DNA of 64,000 nucleotides. It comes from Isotricha intestinalis (taxonomy: Eukaryota > Ciliophora > Litostomatea > Vestibuliferida > Isotrichidae). The position numbers and the translations under genes were made by a program. The DNA lies in contig JAJJLU010000334.1 in the NCBI GenBank assembly GCA_023807065.1, positions 1-64,000 on the forward strand. The letters are read 5' to 3'. The notes below the pieces were generated by a model that did not search any database, was not told the DNA's origin, and worked only from the letters and a program-made list of their open reading frames with translations. Of this stretch, positions 34,178-44,979 are shown piece after piece. Each line of letters begins with the position of its first letter. The stretch's first letter is position 1.

Positions 34178-35954
34178 TTAAGAATTTTTCTTAGAAAAAT
34201 TTTTTAATCCATTATATTTATTTTTATTCACATTTTTCATAAGCAAAAATTTATCCAAAGAATCATCAACAGTTAAATAATGATTAGATAATTCAAATAA
34301 TTTAGAATCAGATATTGATTGAAGAGTAACATGACTATTATCTTCTAAATTTTGATGAAATGCATTATCCAAAAAATATTCATTTACAACACCGCTTGAA
34401 ATTTCTAAGTTTTTAAAATTTATATTTTTTAAAGAATCTTTCTCATAAATAATAGTATTTTTATATTTTGAATTTTGAGTGGTTAATTTTTTATAACTAT
34501 CTTCACCTGAGAAATCTAAATAAACTTTATTATTTAAATTCTTATTTTTATTTTTTATAATTTTCATATCATTTGTTTTTAAACTGTTATTTCTTGGAGA
34601 AAGTATATTAGTACTTTTATCAGATAAACTTTGTAAAGGAATATGATTTTTTAAAGGATAATAAGTATTATAATAAATTCTTCCAGTTTTAAAAGTATAA
34701 AAAAATTCTTTAGGTTTTTTATATTTTTGTTCATTTTGTAAATTTTCAAATAAATTTAAATTAGATAATTGTTCAATTCTACTTTGTTTATCAGTATAAT
34801 AATTAGTTCCTCTATCACATAAATTTGTTGATGTTGATATTTCACCCATTGATTTTTGATTTTTCTTATGTAAATTTTTTTCTTCTTCATTTTGATGAAA
34901 TGATAATAATTCTGATAAATTATCTGATGAATTATAACTGTTTAATGAATTGTATTCATTTAAATTATACAATAAATTATTGAAACTTTGAGAATTCCTT
35001 CTTTTATTTTTTGGAATTTTTTTTTCTTTTGATAAAGACCCTTTTATTTTTAAACTTTTTAGTTTTGTATTCTTTATATTTTTCTTCAACAATTCATTTT
35101 TTTTAGAAAAATTATTTTCTGATTTTAAAAAATAAGGAATGTCTTTTAAAGAGAAAGAATTTAATTTTGAATTATTTATATTGTACATTAAATTTGGATT
35201 TAATTTTAAATTTTTTTGAGAATTATTTTTTAAATTACGTTTCATTAAAGAAATTTGACTTTCATTATTACTTATATATTTTAAATTAATAAATGAATTA
35301 CATTTTGAAAATTGAGAATTTTCATTAGAATGATATTCATTATTATTATTATTAATATTTTCTTTACTTAATAAAGATAAAGAACTAGAATATTTTTTTT
35401 TAGGATAAATTAAATTTACATGATTTATTTTTGGAACAAAAGGATAATTTTTTGCTTCTTCTTCACAATGTTTTTTATTTAAAATATCTTTTTTCATTTC
35501 TAATTCTATATATTGATGATATAATTTATCATATAATTCTTCTTTATTATGAAATTTTTTTTGGGATTCTTTTAAATTTATTTTCAATATTTTATATTTA
35601 AATTTATAAAAGTATTTAAATTCCAATTTCTTTAAGCTTTTCTGATAAATATGGAATAAATTATATAATATTTTTATTATTTTATTGTTATCATTACAAA
35701 TAAATTTGGAAAAAATATTTTCAGAAAGAACTAAATTTATAAATTTAAATTTTACCTTTTGATTTAATGGGATTTTTATTTATTTCTTTAAAAAGAAATT
35801 TAGATAATTTATTAACTAATAATTTTTGAGGAATATTTATTTGTTTCATATTAATATATGTTCTTGGAAATGGGATTCCCTAAATTATAAATAATCTATA
35901 TTATACATTTGAATTAAGGAAATTTAAAAATTTATTGCTTGTTGATATTTTCAT
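34178..35954 (-). CDS. Ser/Asn/Lys-rich protein of unknown function, three exons (574 aa)
   Basis: The exons are 35907-35954, 35756-35879 and 34178-35730. The first exon is only 16 codons (MKISTSNKFLNFLNSN). Splicing two tiny introns gives a continuous frame through GIPFPRTYINMKQINIPQKL and LSENIFSKFICNDNNKI into the large exon. The first 150 residues are helical and basic. The motif EEAKNYPFVPKIN near 150 resembles the F-x-P-x-I/L-N signature repeated in many ciliate and kinetoplastid cytoskeletal proteins. The rest is disordered, Ser/Asn-rich with SP sites. No catalytic domain. The function is unknown; a cytoskeletal role is a guess. Confidence 0.82.
35731..35755 (-). other. Intron, 25 nt
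   Basis: Minus strand GTAAAATTTA...ATTTAG, phase 1, between ...NPIKSK and VLSENIF. Retention would give a TAA within four codons. Confidence 0.83.
35880..35906 (-). other. Intron, 27 nt
   Basis: Minus strand GTATAATATA...ATTTAG, phase 0, between ...FLNSN and GIPFPRT. Its length is a multiple of three, but it contains an immediate in-frame TAA, so retention cannot yield a longer protein. Confidence 0.8.
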
Positions 35955-36168
35955 ATTTAATTATTGATTTAAATTTATAATTAAAATATTTGATATAAAA
36001 AGAAAAAATTTTTATATTAAATAAAAAATTAATTTAATTTTTCATATTATTCCAAATATTAATTGTATTTAAAAGATTTATAAAACCAAATAAATATATT
36101 AAATATTATTATTAATAATATTAATAATATTACTCTCAATAATTTATTATTAAGAAATAAAAAAAGAA

Positions 36169-39100
36169 TTAAAATATTTCTTTTTCTAATCTTAATAAAT
36201 CTCTATAAATATCTTCATCATCAGAAATATATTGAAATGGTATAATTCCAACAAAATTGAAAAAAGAGCAAAAAACAATTTTTTTATTTTGAACAAATAT
36301 CAAAAGAATAAAACTCAAAAGAACAGAAATAGTAATATAAATAATCATAGTTAACTTAAAAACTTTATATATACTATTGACTTTATCTGTTCTTAGTTCA
36401 TCTAATAAATCTTTAGTTTTTAAATAAGCATCCATAAAATAATAATTATAAAAATAATCTAATGAAGCAAAAGATTCACTAAAAATAACATCTGAAAATT
36501 TTTTTTTTAAATTATTACAATGAATTAAATCACTTTGAATAGAATTTAAATTTACAGTTAATTGATTAAAAGTTTGTTCCATTCCTTGAGTAAAAATGGA
36601 AGCCCAAAATTGACTACAATAAGGAAAAATTTCACTTTCAGAATCATATAAAACTTTACAAACATTTCCTTGATATAATTCTTTAATTTGAGTAGAATAA
36701 CTTTGCTCTATTATTTTTTTATTATCATTCATTTTTGCATCTGACATAATTGATAATAGAATATTACCTATTTTATTGAAAGAGACGTTCGGAACATTAA
36801 TTTTATAATTTTGATTTTCTAATAATGTAATATCAGAATAATTTTTTCCTTCAAATTCAACATATGATGCTCCATTTTCTAAAAGTGAAATTGCCTTTTT
36901 TTGATTATCAATATATGTTACATAATTTAGCGCTTCATATTTTATATTTACATAAATATCAAAACATTGTTTATAAATTCCTTCTAAATTATTTATAATA
37001 TCATCAAAATCAAAAAAATTATTTCTTTTTTGATTATATATTACGTTTATTATAATGTAATAAGTCATATATATAAAAAGAATAAATCCTAATTCTATTG
37101 CAAGAATTAAATTATTTATAAAAAAAAAAGATGACATTACTTTTATTTTTTCATTTTTTTGTTCTTGTAATTTTGATAATTTTCCTTTTATACTTTTTTT
37201 ATTTTTTTTCTTTTCATTTTTCTTTTTTTTATTACTAGTTATACTTTCTTTTCTTCCTAAATGTTTATTTTCATCACTTTCGTTGGAATTATTATTATTA
37301 TTTTCATCTTGATTTTTATCTTCTTCATCTTCACCATTATCATTTCTTAATTTTTTCTTTAAATTTTCTAAATATTTAATATATTGTTCAAATTTAGGAT
37401 TTTGAAATTTAATTAATTTCTGTAAAAAATGTTTTTCTTCTTTATATAATCTAATAATTAAATAAGCAAGTGAAATAACAGAGAATACAAAAATAATTAT
37501 ATTAATAATTAAAAATAATTTATTAGTTTGAAACTTTTGAATTGCTAATTTTCTTCTTTCATTATCATCAAAGCCTTTAATATAAGAAAGTTCAGTTATA
37601 AAATAATAAGAACCAAAAACTAAATTCTCAATTAAAGCATTAACTTCAGCATTAACATGTAATAAATCAATATGAAAATAAACATATAATCCACCAGTTA
37701 AAAAAAATCTTAAAAAATTTATAGTATCAAAATTTGTATATATTTTTTTATTTTTTTTATAAGCACTTAATATTATATTATATCTTTCGGTTAATTTTGT
37801 TTGATATTCCTCATTATAATTCGATGAATGTTCTAATATTTTTTTTAATGGATTTATACATAAAAATAATAAACTTTTATATAAAGTTTGACATTCTTCA
37901 TCACATAAATAATTAGCTTTATATTCATTAAATTTATAATTTGAACCAGTTATAAAAAAACAATCTGCTGAAATTTTAGAAAAATTAAAAAATAAATTTT
38001 CATTTAAAAATTTATCAACTCCTGAAAATTCTTCATTTGTTTTTTGACAATCAATAACAATTAATATTATTGAAGCAATATTAAAAACATATAATATTAT
38101 TTTCATGTATATTATAAATAAAGGTTGTTTTTTATTTAAAATTTCAAATTTTAATTTATTAAAAGATGAATTATCTATTGAAGAATTTGATGAAAAATTT
38201 GATTTATTTGTTTTTTCAAAATTTATATTATCATTATTAATAATTTGTTTTTCATTTTTATCTATTTCATTTTCATTCTTTTTATCTTCATCACTTATAT
38301 TAAATTTAATTGCTTTAACTTTCTCTTTAAAATCTAAAATTTGATTATTTGAATTTAATATTGTTATTTTAGTTTCATTTAAATTTTTATTTACTTTACT
38401 TAAAGCTTCTATCAAAGTATTTCCTTGATTAATTAAACCATTATCAATAGTTATTTTATAAAAATAATATTTCTGATTTAAAAAAGATTTTTTTGTAATT
38501 TTATAAAACACATTATAACTTCTACCTTGAAATTTTTTAGACAAATCAAATAAATATTCTTTATATATTTGATTATTAGGTATAATAATAGTTTTTTTTT
38601 TTCTTACAGAGCTTCTTATAGTTGATTCATGATTATTATGATTAAGTAAAGCTTGTTCTTCATTTATAAGTTGACCAGAAGATTTAATTTCTTTAATAAT
38701 ATTATCTACTTTTTTATCATATTCTGTTAAATCTCCTAAATTTGGAAATAAAATTCCTTTTAATTCAATATCTTCTTTTTTTAAAAAAAATTGATTATCT
38801 TTATATTCAAGATTTGTTAAAAAATCTGGTATAATTATTCCTATATGATGGCCTATTATTGATGAATTTAAATCATATAAATTTGTTGTTGTTGATTCAA
38901 TGTTTACTCCATTATTTAATGAATAAGAATCACTTAAACAATTAATTTGACAATTTTTATCTAATATAATTAAATATGATTTATCTGGAATTTTATCAAT
39001 ATCTAAAATAAAAATTAAACCATACGATAAATTTGGTAAACATTTTATATATGAAAATATATTATACAAAATATTATTTTTACCTTTTAATATCATTTTA

Positions 39101-41193
39101 ATTTTTTTTGTAAATATATTAATTAAATTTGAATATTTAATTGATTCATCTTCTAATTCTTTATGAAATTCTGCAATTACAGGAGGCATTAAATCATAAA
39201 TATATAAATTTATTATTTCTTTTTGTAAATAATTATATAAAAAATAAAAATTAGGTGTTACATAGATTATTTTTCCTCTAAAAGAATGTCCATCAACTAA
39301 AATTATTGAAGAAATATCTATATTAAATAATGAATAATATAAATTATTTTTTTGACTTAAAATTGAATTTCTATATTTAATAAATTTTTCTTCTTCTTTT
39401 TCTGCAAGTTCTAAATCTTGAATTACTGTTTCTAAATATAATAAATAATCTTTTTTATTTTCTTCACAAAAAGGATTTAATTTCATAATTTTATCCCATA
39501 ATTCTAAAATTTCCTTTCTTAAAAATAAAATTTTTTCACCTTTTTGCATAAAAGTAGGACTTAAATTTTTATTTGTTTGATTATTTTTTAAACAATCAAA
39601 ATAATCAATTTGAATACAAGTAGAATCATAAATTTTTAATTTAAAATTATCTAAATAATTATTATATACAATAACACTTCCTAATTCCACATGATTAATT
39701 GATTCATTTTTTCCTGTTTGTAATAATTTATGCATTTGATATTTTTTATTTTTTTCCATAAATAAATATTTTAAATACATTATTTTATTTTCAGATACTT
39801 TAATTTGAGAACATAATAATGAAGCATAAGTATAATTATCTAAATTATTTACTAAAAAATATGACATAATTAATAACATATTATTTTTTATTGATGGTTT
39901 TTCAAAAAAATATTCATATATTACAAATATTATATTATATACTGAAAATAATGGAATTTCATTTCCTAATTTTTTCTGAAGATATAAATTATCTAAAAAT
40001 TTTTTATATTTTTCATTCAATTCCATTGAACTATTTAAAAATTCTTCAAAACTATTTATAATTCCATTTATTAGTATTTTTGATTCTGAAGAATTTTCTT
40101 TTGCTTTTTTTAATAAATAAAAACTAAACATTTCAACATTTTTTAAACTATTTGTTTCAAATATATTTGATTCAGTTAAGCATTTCATAATTTGCATATG
40201 ATAAAAAATATGATTGAATAGAATAATAATAAGCCAACCAATAAATAAAGAAATAATAATATTTTTTAGCTCAAAGATTTCTTTAATAATAAGAAGAAAA
40301 TAAAACCAAATTAAAAAATACCATCCATTTAATAAAAAAATGTTTAAAAAATGGTTATAATAAAAAACATTATAATTAAAATAAATTGCAATGATAATAC
40401 AGTTTATAAATATTATTCCTTTATAAATGATTCTATAAATCATTTTATTTTCTAAATGGTGAAAAAGTATATAAGAAGAAAAAAAGCATAATTCAGATAA
40501 AATATTTTCTAAAGTTTCATAATAACAATTAGTTCTACATAAATAATTCTTATCTTGAATTGTTCCAATTTCATAATAATATATTGATAAAATAAAAGAA
40601 TATCCTAATAAAATTATTAAAAAAAAAAAAGATATAATTAAATAAAATAAATGTTTTCCATTATAGCATTTAATTTCAAGATATTTATGTTTATTGTTTT
40701 CACAATGAATGATAATCATCATTATATTTATTAAAGGACAAATTCCATAATTATTCAAAATTAAATTAAAAATATTTAAAAGTTTAATTGGAAATGTAAA
40801 AGAAACTTTTCTATGGAAAGAAACAATAATTATATAAATAATACATAAAAATATTATGGAACAAAAAACAATAGAAATTATAAATCTTGACATAAAAGAA
40901 TTTTTATCAGTAATATTTCTATGAGGAGTAATAACATATTTTATAGAATCAAGTAATCTTATTACATAATCATCTTTTATTAATTCTTTTGGCATTTTTG
41001 TTGAAGATATTGATATAACTTGTAAAAAAAAAAGTGTTTTTAAAAAAACAAAAGTCAATTGATTCTTAATTTTATAACTGAGCATAGTTTCAAATATTTG
41101 AAATAGTATTAATATTATTTTTTTTTGATAAACATCTAAATTTTGCATTGATTCATCAAGATCAATATATTTAATTACATTATCTTCAATCAT
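36169..41193 (-). CDS. Second large multi-membrane PAS-domain receptor-like protein (1674 aa)
   Basis: This is a single uninterrupted frame. About the first 350 residues hold roughly ten membrane helices. A PAS-like domain lies near 630-700 (SSIILVDGHSFRGKIIYVTP, then LQKEIINLYIYDLMPPVIAE ending in FHKEL). That G-K-I-x-x-V-x-P...LMPP-x-I-A-E-x-H signature is typical of protist PAS sensors. From about 1000 there are four or five more helices flanking two long loops, one with many Cys (SADCFFITG, LCDEECQTLY), so probably disulphide-bonded and non-cytosolic. A Lys/Glu-rich cytosolic linker lies near 1290-1350. The C terminus (FVGIIPFQYISDDEDIY) parallels LGIIPKDIF of the gene at 27369, supporting common descent. 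Ligand and output are unknown. Confidence 0.86.
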   Translation of the reverse strand: MIEDNVIKYIDLDESMQNLDVYQKKIILILFQIFETMLSYKIKNQLTFVFLKTLFFLQVISISSTKMPKELIKDDYVIRLLDSIKYVITPHRNITDKNSFMSRFIISIVFCSIIFLCIIYIIIVSFHRKVSFTFPIKLLNIFNLILNNYGICPLINIMMIIIHCENNKHKYLEIKCYNGKHLFYLIISFFFLIILLGYSFILSIYYYEIGTIQDKNYLCRTNCYYETLENILSELCFFSSYILFHHLENKMIYRIIYKGIIFINCIIIAIYFNYNVFYYNHFLNIFLLNGWYFLIWFYFLLIIKEIFELKNIIISLFIGWLIIILFNHIFYHMQIMKCLTESNIFETNSLKNVEMFSFYLLKKAKENSSESKILINGIINSFEEFLNSSMELNEKYKKFLDNLYLQKKLGNEIPLFSVYNIIFVIYEYFFEKPSIKNNMLLIMSYFLVNNLDNYTYASLLCSQIKVSENKIMYLKYLFMEKNKKYQMHKLLQTGKNESINHVELGSVIVYNNYLDNFKLKIYDSTCIQIDYFDCLKNNQTNKNLSPTFMQKGEKILFLRKEILELWDKIMKLNPFCEENKKDYLLYLETVIQDLELAEKEEEKFIKYRNSILSQKNNLYYSLFNIDISSIILVDGHSFRGKIIYVTPNFYFLYNYLQKEIINLYIYDLMPPVIAEFHKELEDESIKYSNLINIFTKKIKMILKGKNNILYNIFSYIKCLPNLSYGLIFILDIDKIPDKSYLIILDKNCQINCLSDSYSLNNGVNIESTTTNLYDLNSSIIGHHIGIIIPDFLTNLEYKDNQFFLKKEDIELKGILFPNLGDLTEYDKKVDNIIKEIKSSGQLINEEQALLNHNNHESTIRSSVRKKKTIIIPNNQIYKEYLFDLSKKFQGRSYNVFYKITKKSFLNQKYYFYKITIDNGLINQGNTLIEALSKVNKNLNETKITILNSNNQILDFKEKVKAIKFNISDEDKKNENEIDKNEKQIINNDNINFEKTNKSNFSSNSSIDNSSFNKLKFEILNKKQPLFIIYMKIILYVFNIASIILIVIDCQKTNEEFSGVDKFLNENLFFNFSKISADCFFITGSNYKFNEYKANYLCDEECQTLYKSLLFLCINPLKKILEHSSNYNEEYQTKLTERYNIILSAYKKNKKIYTNFDTINFLRFFLTGGLYVYFHIDLLHVNAEVNALIENLVFGSYYFITELSYIKGFDDNERRKLAIQKFQTNKLFLIINIIIFVFSVISLAYLIIRLYKEEKHFLQKLIKFQNPKFEQYIKYLENLKKKLRNDNGEDEEDKNQDENNNNNSNESDENKHLGRKESITSNKKKKNEKKKNKKSIKGKLSKLQEQKNEKIKVMSSFFFINNLILAIELGFILFIYMTYYIIINVIYNQKRNNFFDFDDIINNLEGIYKQCFDIYVNIKYEALNYVTYIDNQKKAISLLENGASYVEFEGKNYSDITLLENQNYKINVPNVSFNKIGNILLSIMSDAKMNDNKKIIEQSYSTQIKELYQGNVCKVLYDSESEIFPYCSQFWASIFTQGMEQTFNQLTVNLNSIQSDLIHCNNLKKKFSDVIFSESFASLDYFYNYYFMDAYLKTKDLLDELRTDKVNSIYKVFKLTMIIYITISVLLSFILLIFVQNKKIVFCSFFNFVGIIPFQYISDDEDIYRDLLRLEKEIF

Positions 41194-41306
41194 TTTTTTA
41201 AAAATAAAATCAATAATTTAATTATCTAAGCATCCATAAAAATATAAAATATAAAAGAATAAATTAATTATTTTAATTATGTTATTAATCATATAAAATT
41301 TAAATA
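41194..41306. promoter_or_regulatory. Short divergent spacer (113 nt)
   Basis: It separates the start codons of the PAS receptor (minus) and TRAPPC6 (plus), so it must hold both promoters or overlap with them. No motif recognised. Confidence 0.45.
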
Positions 41307-41885
41307 ATGAATAATCAAAATATTCAAGATTCAGTTTTTTTATTGATGACATATGAATCAATAAAATATATTTTATCTAAACAAATAGAAAAAAAAGAAA
41401 AAAAAGATGAAATAGAAGAATTAGGAATAAATTTTGGAGAAAAAGCAACAAATCATTTAATGAATAATAATGTAAATGAAGGAAATAATAATTCAAAGAA
41501 AATAACAGATTATATTTTAATATTTATAACAAGGAATGTTTGGGAATATATATTTAAAGATGAAAATAGGAAATTAAAATCCGATAAAAAAGGAGTATAT
41601 TATATTAATTCAGGAGATTTAAAATTATATAATTATTTAATAACAAATAAAGATTTTCAAAATGATGAAATTTTAGAATCAATAATTTGGTTTATAAGTG
41701 GAATTTTAAGAGGAGCATTATTAGCTTTTAATATTGAATCTTTAGTAACTGGTTCAGTAAAATTATGGACTAATGATGATAGTGATTCAAAAAATAAAAT
41801 TAATGAATCTTATTTAGTTTTTACTTTTGCTATTAATATTGTTAATTTTGAATTTAAATATGATTCAGACTTTAATCAAAAATAA
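41307..41885 (+). CDS. TRAPP complex subunit, Trs33/TRAPPC6 (Bet3 family)
   Basis: The protein has 192 residues, close to the family's usual 150-270. The helix-sheet order fits the Bet3 fold: FLLMTYESIKYIL, LGINFGEKATNHLM, ITDYILIFITRNVWEYIFKD, then YYINSGDLKLYNYL, SIIWFISGILRGALLAFNIE and SLVTGSVKL. The segment ISGILRGALLAFNIESLVTG closely mirrors the C-terminal helix and strand of Trs33. The protein is a core subunit of the TRAPP tether and Rab GEF on ER-Golgi and Golgi membranes. An Asn-rich insertion (about 52-66) is a local embellishment. The gene is convergent with the U1A-like gene, 48 nt apart. Confidence 0.88.
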   Translation: MNNQNIQDSVFLLMTYESIKYILSKQIEKKEKKDEIEELGINFGEKATNHLMNNNVNEGNNNSKKITDYILIFITRNVWEYIFKDENRKLKSDKKGVYYINSGDLKLYNYLITNKDFQNDEILESIIWFISGILRGALLAFNIESLVTGSVKLWTNDDSDSKNKINESYLVFTFAINIVNFEFKYDSDFNQK

Positions 41886-41933
41886 ATAAAAAAAATATAA
41901 TAAAAATAATAATTTTTAATAATTTAATTTCAT

Positions 41934-42656
41934 TTATTTTTTTGAATAGGATATTCTTAATATACAATCATTTCCAAGATCAAATTTATCATATTTTAAT
42001 AAAGCCTTTGTTGCATTTTCAACTGTATCATATTCTACAAAACAAATTCCTTTTGTTGGAAAATATTTTACTTCTTTAAATCCTTGTAAATTATTTTTAA
42101 ATAAATCAACTAACATTTGATTTGTTACACTATTATTTAAACCTTGAACAAAAAGTGATTTATTTAATTCTTCTGGATTTATTTTTATTTTGATTTCATT
42201 TTCATTATTTAAATTATTAATTTCTATAATTTCATTATTATTATTATTTTTTTTATTTTTTAATTGCTCAACTTCATTTTTTAAATTTTCATAAAATTCA
42301 TCTCTTATTCTTTTTCTAGATAAATCTTTTAATTTTTTTTGTTTTTCTGTTAATTTACCTTGTAACATTAAAATTGAATCTGAAGGATTTTTTGCAAATT
42401 CAATTATTAATTTTTTATTTAAAAATAATTTATCATTTAAATTTTTTTTTGCATTTATTGATTCTTCTTTTGTTTTAAAAGATATAAAAGCTTGTCCTTT
42501 TAATCTTATTGTATTTCTTACTCTTATTTCAATAATTTCTCCAAATTGAGAAAATTCTTTATTTAAAGCTTCTTTTAATTCATCTATTTTAATTTTTTCA
42601 TTTAAATTTTTTATATATAATGTTTCACATGGTTTTTCTTTTGATTTCTTAGACAT
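41934..42656 (-). CDS. U1A/U2B''-type snRNP protein (two RRMs)
   Basis: The protein has 240 residues. RRM1 (about 11-90) has RNP2 LYIKNL followed by NEKIKIDELKEAL, and RNP1 LKGQAFISF. The text NLNEKIK...EL...FSQFGEIIEI...GQAFISF...FAK is the hallmark of U1A/U2B''. RRM2 (about 165-240) has RNP2 LFVQGL and RNP1 KGICFVEY. The linker is Lys/Asn-rich. The protein binds a stem-loop of U1 or U2 snRNA in the spliceosome, fitting a genome with many short introns. One gene may serve both snRNPs, as in some other organisms; the sequence does not decide between U1A and U2B''. Confidence 0.93.
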   Translation of the reverse strand: MSKKSKEKPCETLYIKNLNEKIKIDELKEALNKEFSQFGEIIEIRVRNTIRLKGQAFISFKTKEESINAKKNLNDKLFLNKKLIIEFAKNPSDSILMLQGKLTEKQKKLKDLSRKRIRDEFYENLKNEVEQLKNKKNNNNNEIIEINNLNNENEIKIKINPEELNKSLFVQGLNNSVTNQMLVDLFKNNLQGFKEVKYFPTKGICFVEYDTVENATKALLKYDKFDLGNDCILRISYSKK

Positions 42657-43412
42657 TTAAAATTTAATTATTTTCCTTAAAAATTAAAGTTTAATTATTT
42701 AAAATATTTAATACTTTTATACACTTAATATTCTCAAATGAAAAAGAAAAATAAATTTAGTTAATCTCAAAACAAATTGTAAGATTAGAAATAATTAATT
42801 CTCAAAAAATAAATAATAATAAAAAGATAAATTATAAAAAATACAATAAAAATGTCTTTGGCTTTAAGTACAAAAGTATGAGAAAAATTCAAAGAAAATA
42901 AAAAATATATATGTATGGATTTTTTTTTAATAAGGAATATAATTTAGTATACTAATTAAAAAAAATATTAAAAAAGATTTATCTTTATGTGTGAACCTAA
43001 GAAAATATTTTTAATCAAAATTCAGAAAATAAATATGTGTATTGAAATCATTTTGTGAAATTAACTTTTGATTCATCTAAAAGTATGAGTAAAGACAGTA
43101 ATTTGAAAAAATTAAAAAAGAAAAAAGGAAATTTATTAAATTCTGTTTATGATTTAACATATAAATTTATTAAAAAAATATTATATAAATGATGCTAATT
43201 ATAATAATAAAAATAATAATTATAATATATGTATAATAATAATAAAAAAATATATTGAATTGAATTCAGATTGAATAAAAATAAAAATAAACACAACACG
43301 TTAAAATTAATTTGAAAATATTCTTATGCAAACATACATTTAATTAAAAATTTTAAAACAAAAACTTAATAATATGCACCCAAAAAATTAATTATAGATG
43401 GTGAAAATGAAT
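42657..43412. other. Intergenic, upstream of kinase relic
   Basis: This A+T-rich stretch has only one short open frame, MSKDSNLKKLKKKKGNLLNS onward from 43085 (about 36 codons). It could be a leftover of the decayed kinase N terminus or chance. No RNA gene seen. Confidence 0.45.
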
Positions 43413-44045
43413 GGAAAAAATAACATTAGAAATAAATATAATAAAAGTTTTATCAAAATTAAAGTTAGAAAATAATTATTATGAACGATATTCATTAAAA
43501 ATAACATCAGATTCTATAATTTTATTGAAGTCTTTAGCAAAGTCAGATTGAAAAATAAATGGATTATAAAACAATATTTTCAATGAGCAAATCTTGTTAA
43601 AAATTTAAAAGAATTGTTCTTATGGATTAAGGTTAATATAACATAAAAATATTGTTCATAGAGATATTAAACCATAAAATATTTTATTTAAGGAAAATGG
43701 AAATTATAATTTTGTGATTTTGATGAAATAATTTTTGTTAAAAAAACCTTATTTAAATGATGATATAAGAGGAATGAAAATATTTATATATCCAATATTA
43801 TAAAATTAAATGATATCTGGAAATTAAAAAACAGAATTAAACACATATAAAAATTATTTTATTTTCTTGTTTAATGTATTATATTGTTTATTTTGTCAAC
43901 AAAATTAAAAGATGAAATAAAAATTTAAATATAATTTAATATCAAATAATATCTAAAGTGATGAAAAATATTATTGATATAATTATGAAAAAGATAGTTT
44001 ATAATAAAAAAGATATATTAATTAATTTTATTCAATGATATCGAT
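43413..44045 (+). pseudogene. Decayed protein kinase
   Basis: Kinase-like pieces lie in order but in changing frames. An alpha-C to beta-5 region reads KITLEINIIKVLSKLKLENN, then SDSIILLKSLAKSD followed by TGA. Next come FNEQILLK and YGLRLI, then TAA and HKNIVHRDIKP, then TAA and NILFKENGNYNF (catalytic loop; HRD at 43657-43665). A frame shift precedes CDFDEIIF (DFG-like position). Further on are IRGMKIFI and the F-helix-like LFSCLMYYIVYFVNKIKR. There are several frameshifts and many in-frame stops. Two TAA codons (43639-43641 and 43675-43677) sit where Gln is common in related kinases (HRDIKPQN). C-to-T decay of CAA codons explains this more simply than a different code, given the frameshifts and the TGA. 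Confidence 0.75.
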
Positions 44046-44128
44046 GAATCAATAATTTGAAAATAAATATTTTTATTTTTAATACAAATTTAAATTTTTT
44101 TTTGAAAAATTCTATTTATAATAAATAA

Positions 44129-44449
44129 ATGGGAAATCTTTGTTATGATATAAAAAGTGATGAGAATCTTGAACTTAAAAGTGAACGTCCTCCAATAAAG
44201 CCAACGTTAATTTGTTTTTTTGAACATGGAAACGAAGAACAAAAAAATTATTGTATTAAATTAAGAGATCATTTTCAAAATGAAAAAACAATTAATTATG
44301 AAATTAAATCTATTCCAAAAGTCCCTTTTCTTATTAAAATTATTTATAAAGATAAAGAAGAAAATTTACAAGAAGAATTTAGTAATAGTGATAGTGATAT
44401 GGAAGAAACTTTAAGGAAAGCTTATGATTTTTTAAATTCTATTGATTAA
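44129..44449 (+). CDS. Small probably N-myristoylated protein (106 aa)
   Basis: The N terminus MGNLC offers Gly2 for N-myristoylation and Cys5 for palmitoylation, so membrane attachment is likely. Residues about 24-105 look like one small alpha/beta domain: TLICFFEHGN, then helix KNYCIKLRDHF, strand YEIKSIPKVPFLIKIIYKD, then DMEETLRKAYDFL. The strand-helix-strand-P-x-x-P-F-x-I-x-I pattern loosely recalls the thioredoxin-like Rdx/SelW fold without its CxxC. This is a weak, by-eye comparison. It lies 85 nt downstream of the kinase relic, and nothing suggests a functional link. Confidence 0.75.
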   Translation: MGNLCYDIKSDENLELKSERPPIKPTLICFFEHGNEEQKNYCIKLRDHFQNEKTINYEIKSIPKVPFLIKIIYKDKEENLQEEFSNSDSDMEETLRKAYDFLNSID

Positions 44450-44979
44450 TTTTTTTATTTAATACTCAATTATATTTAAACGTTTATTAACATTTAATTT
44501 AATTCATTTATATTTATTTCATTTATATTTAAAACTTTTATATTTTTTTATTTAATCGAGAATTATTAAAAAAATCAAAAGAACACATAAATATATATTA
44601 TAAAATTATTATCTTTCTTTTTTAAGTAAATAGATTAATTCAAATGATCCCAAATATTCTTGAATTAAATATTACAGAATATTGCCAATTTTTTATGCTT
44701 ATTATGTAAAATGAGAGAAATTAATAATATTGATATTGAAAATATAAGTTATTTTATATACTAAAAAATAAAGAGAAATTTTTTAAATTTTTTTTTAAAT
44801 ATTGTTTTATTTTTATATAAATATCAAATATTTTAAAATTGTAAATTCAAATATAATATATTAAAAACAACTTATAATTCTAAATAAGTCATCATATAAT
44901 GTCATATATATACTTAATTAAATAAAAAATATTTCTAAATTTATTTATAAAGAATATCAATTAACTTTTTTAATTATTA
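44450..44979. other. Intergenic, 530 nt, between convergent genes
   Basis: A+T-rich; no coding or structured element recognised. Confidence 0.55.

Noticed and set aside
43085..43195. Short Lys-rich ATG-led frame upstream of the kinase relic
   Set aside because: About 36 codons, low complexity, no link to the relic in frame.
43413..44045. A live kinase gene using TAA as Gln
   Set aside because: Frameshifts and a TGA also break it, and all intact genes in the window end in TAA; kept only as a hypothesis in the findings.
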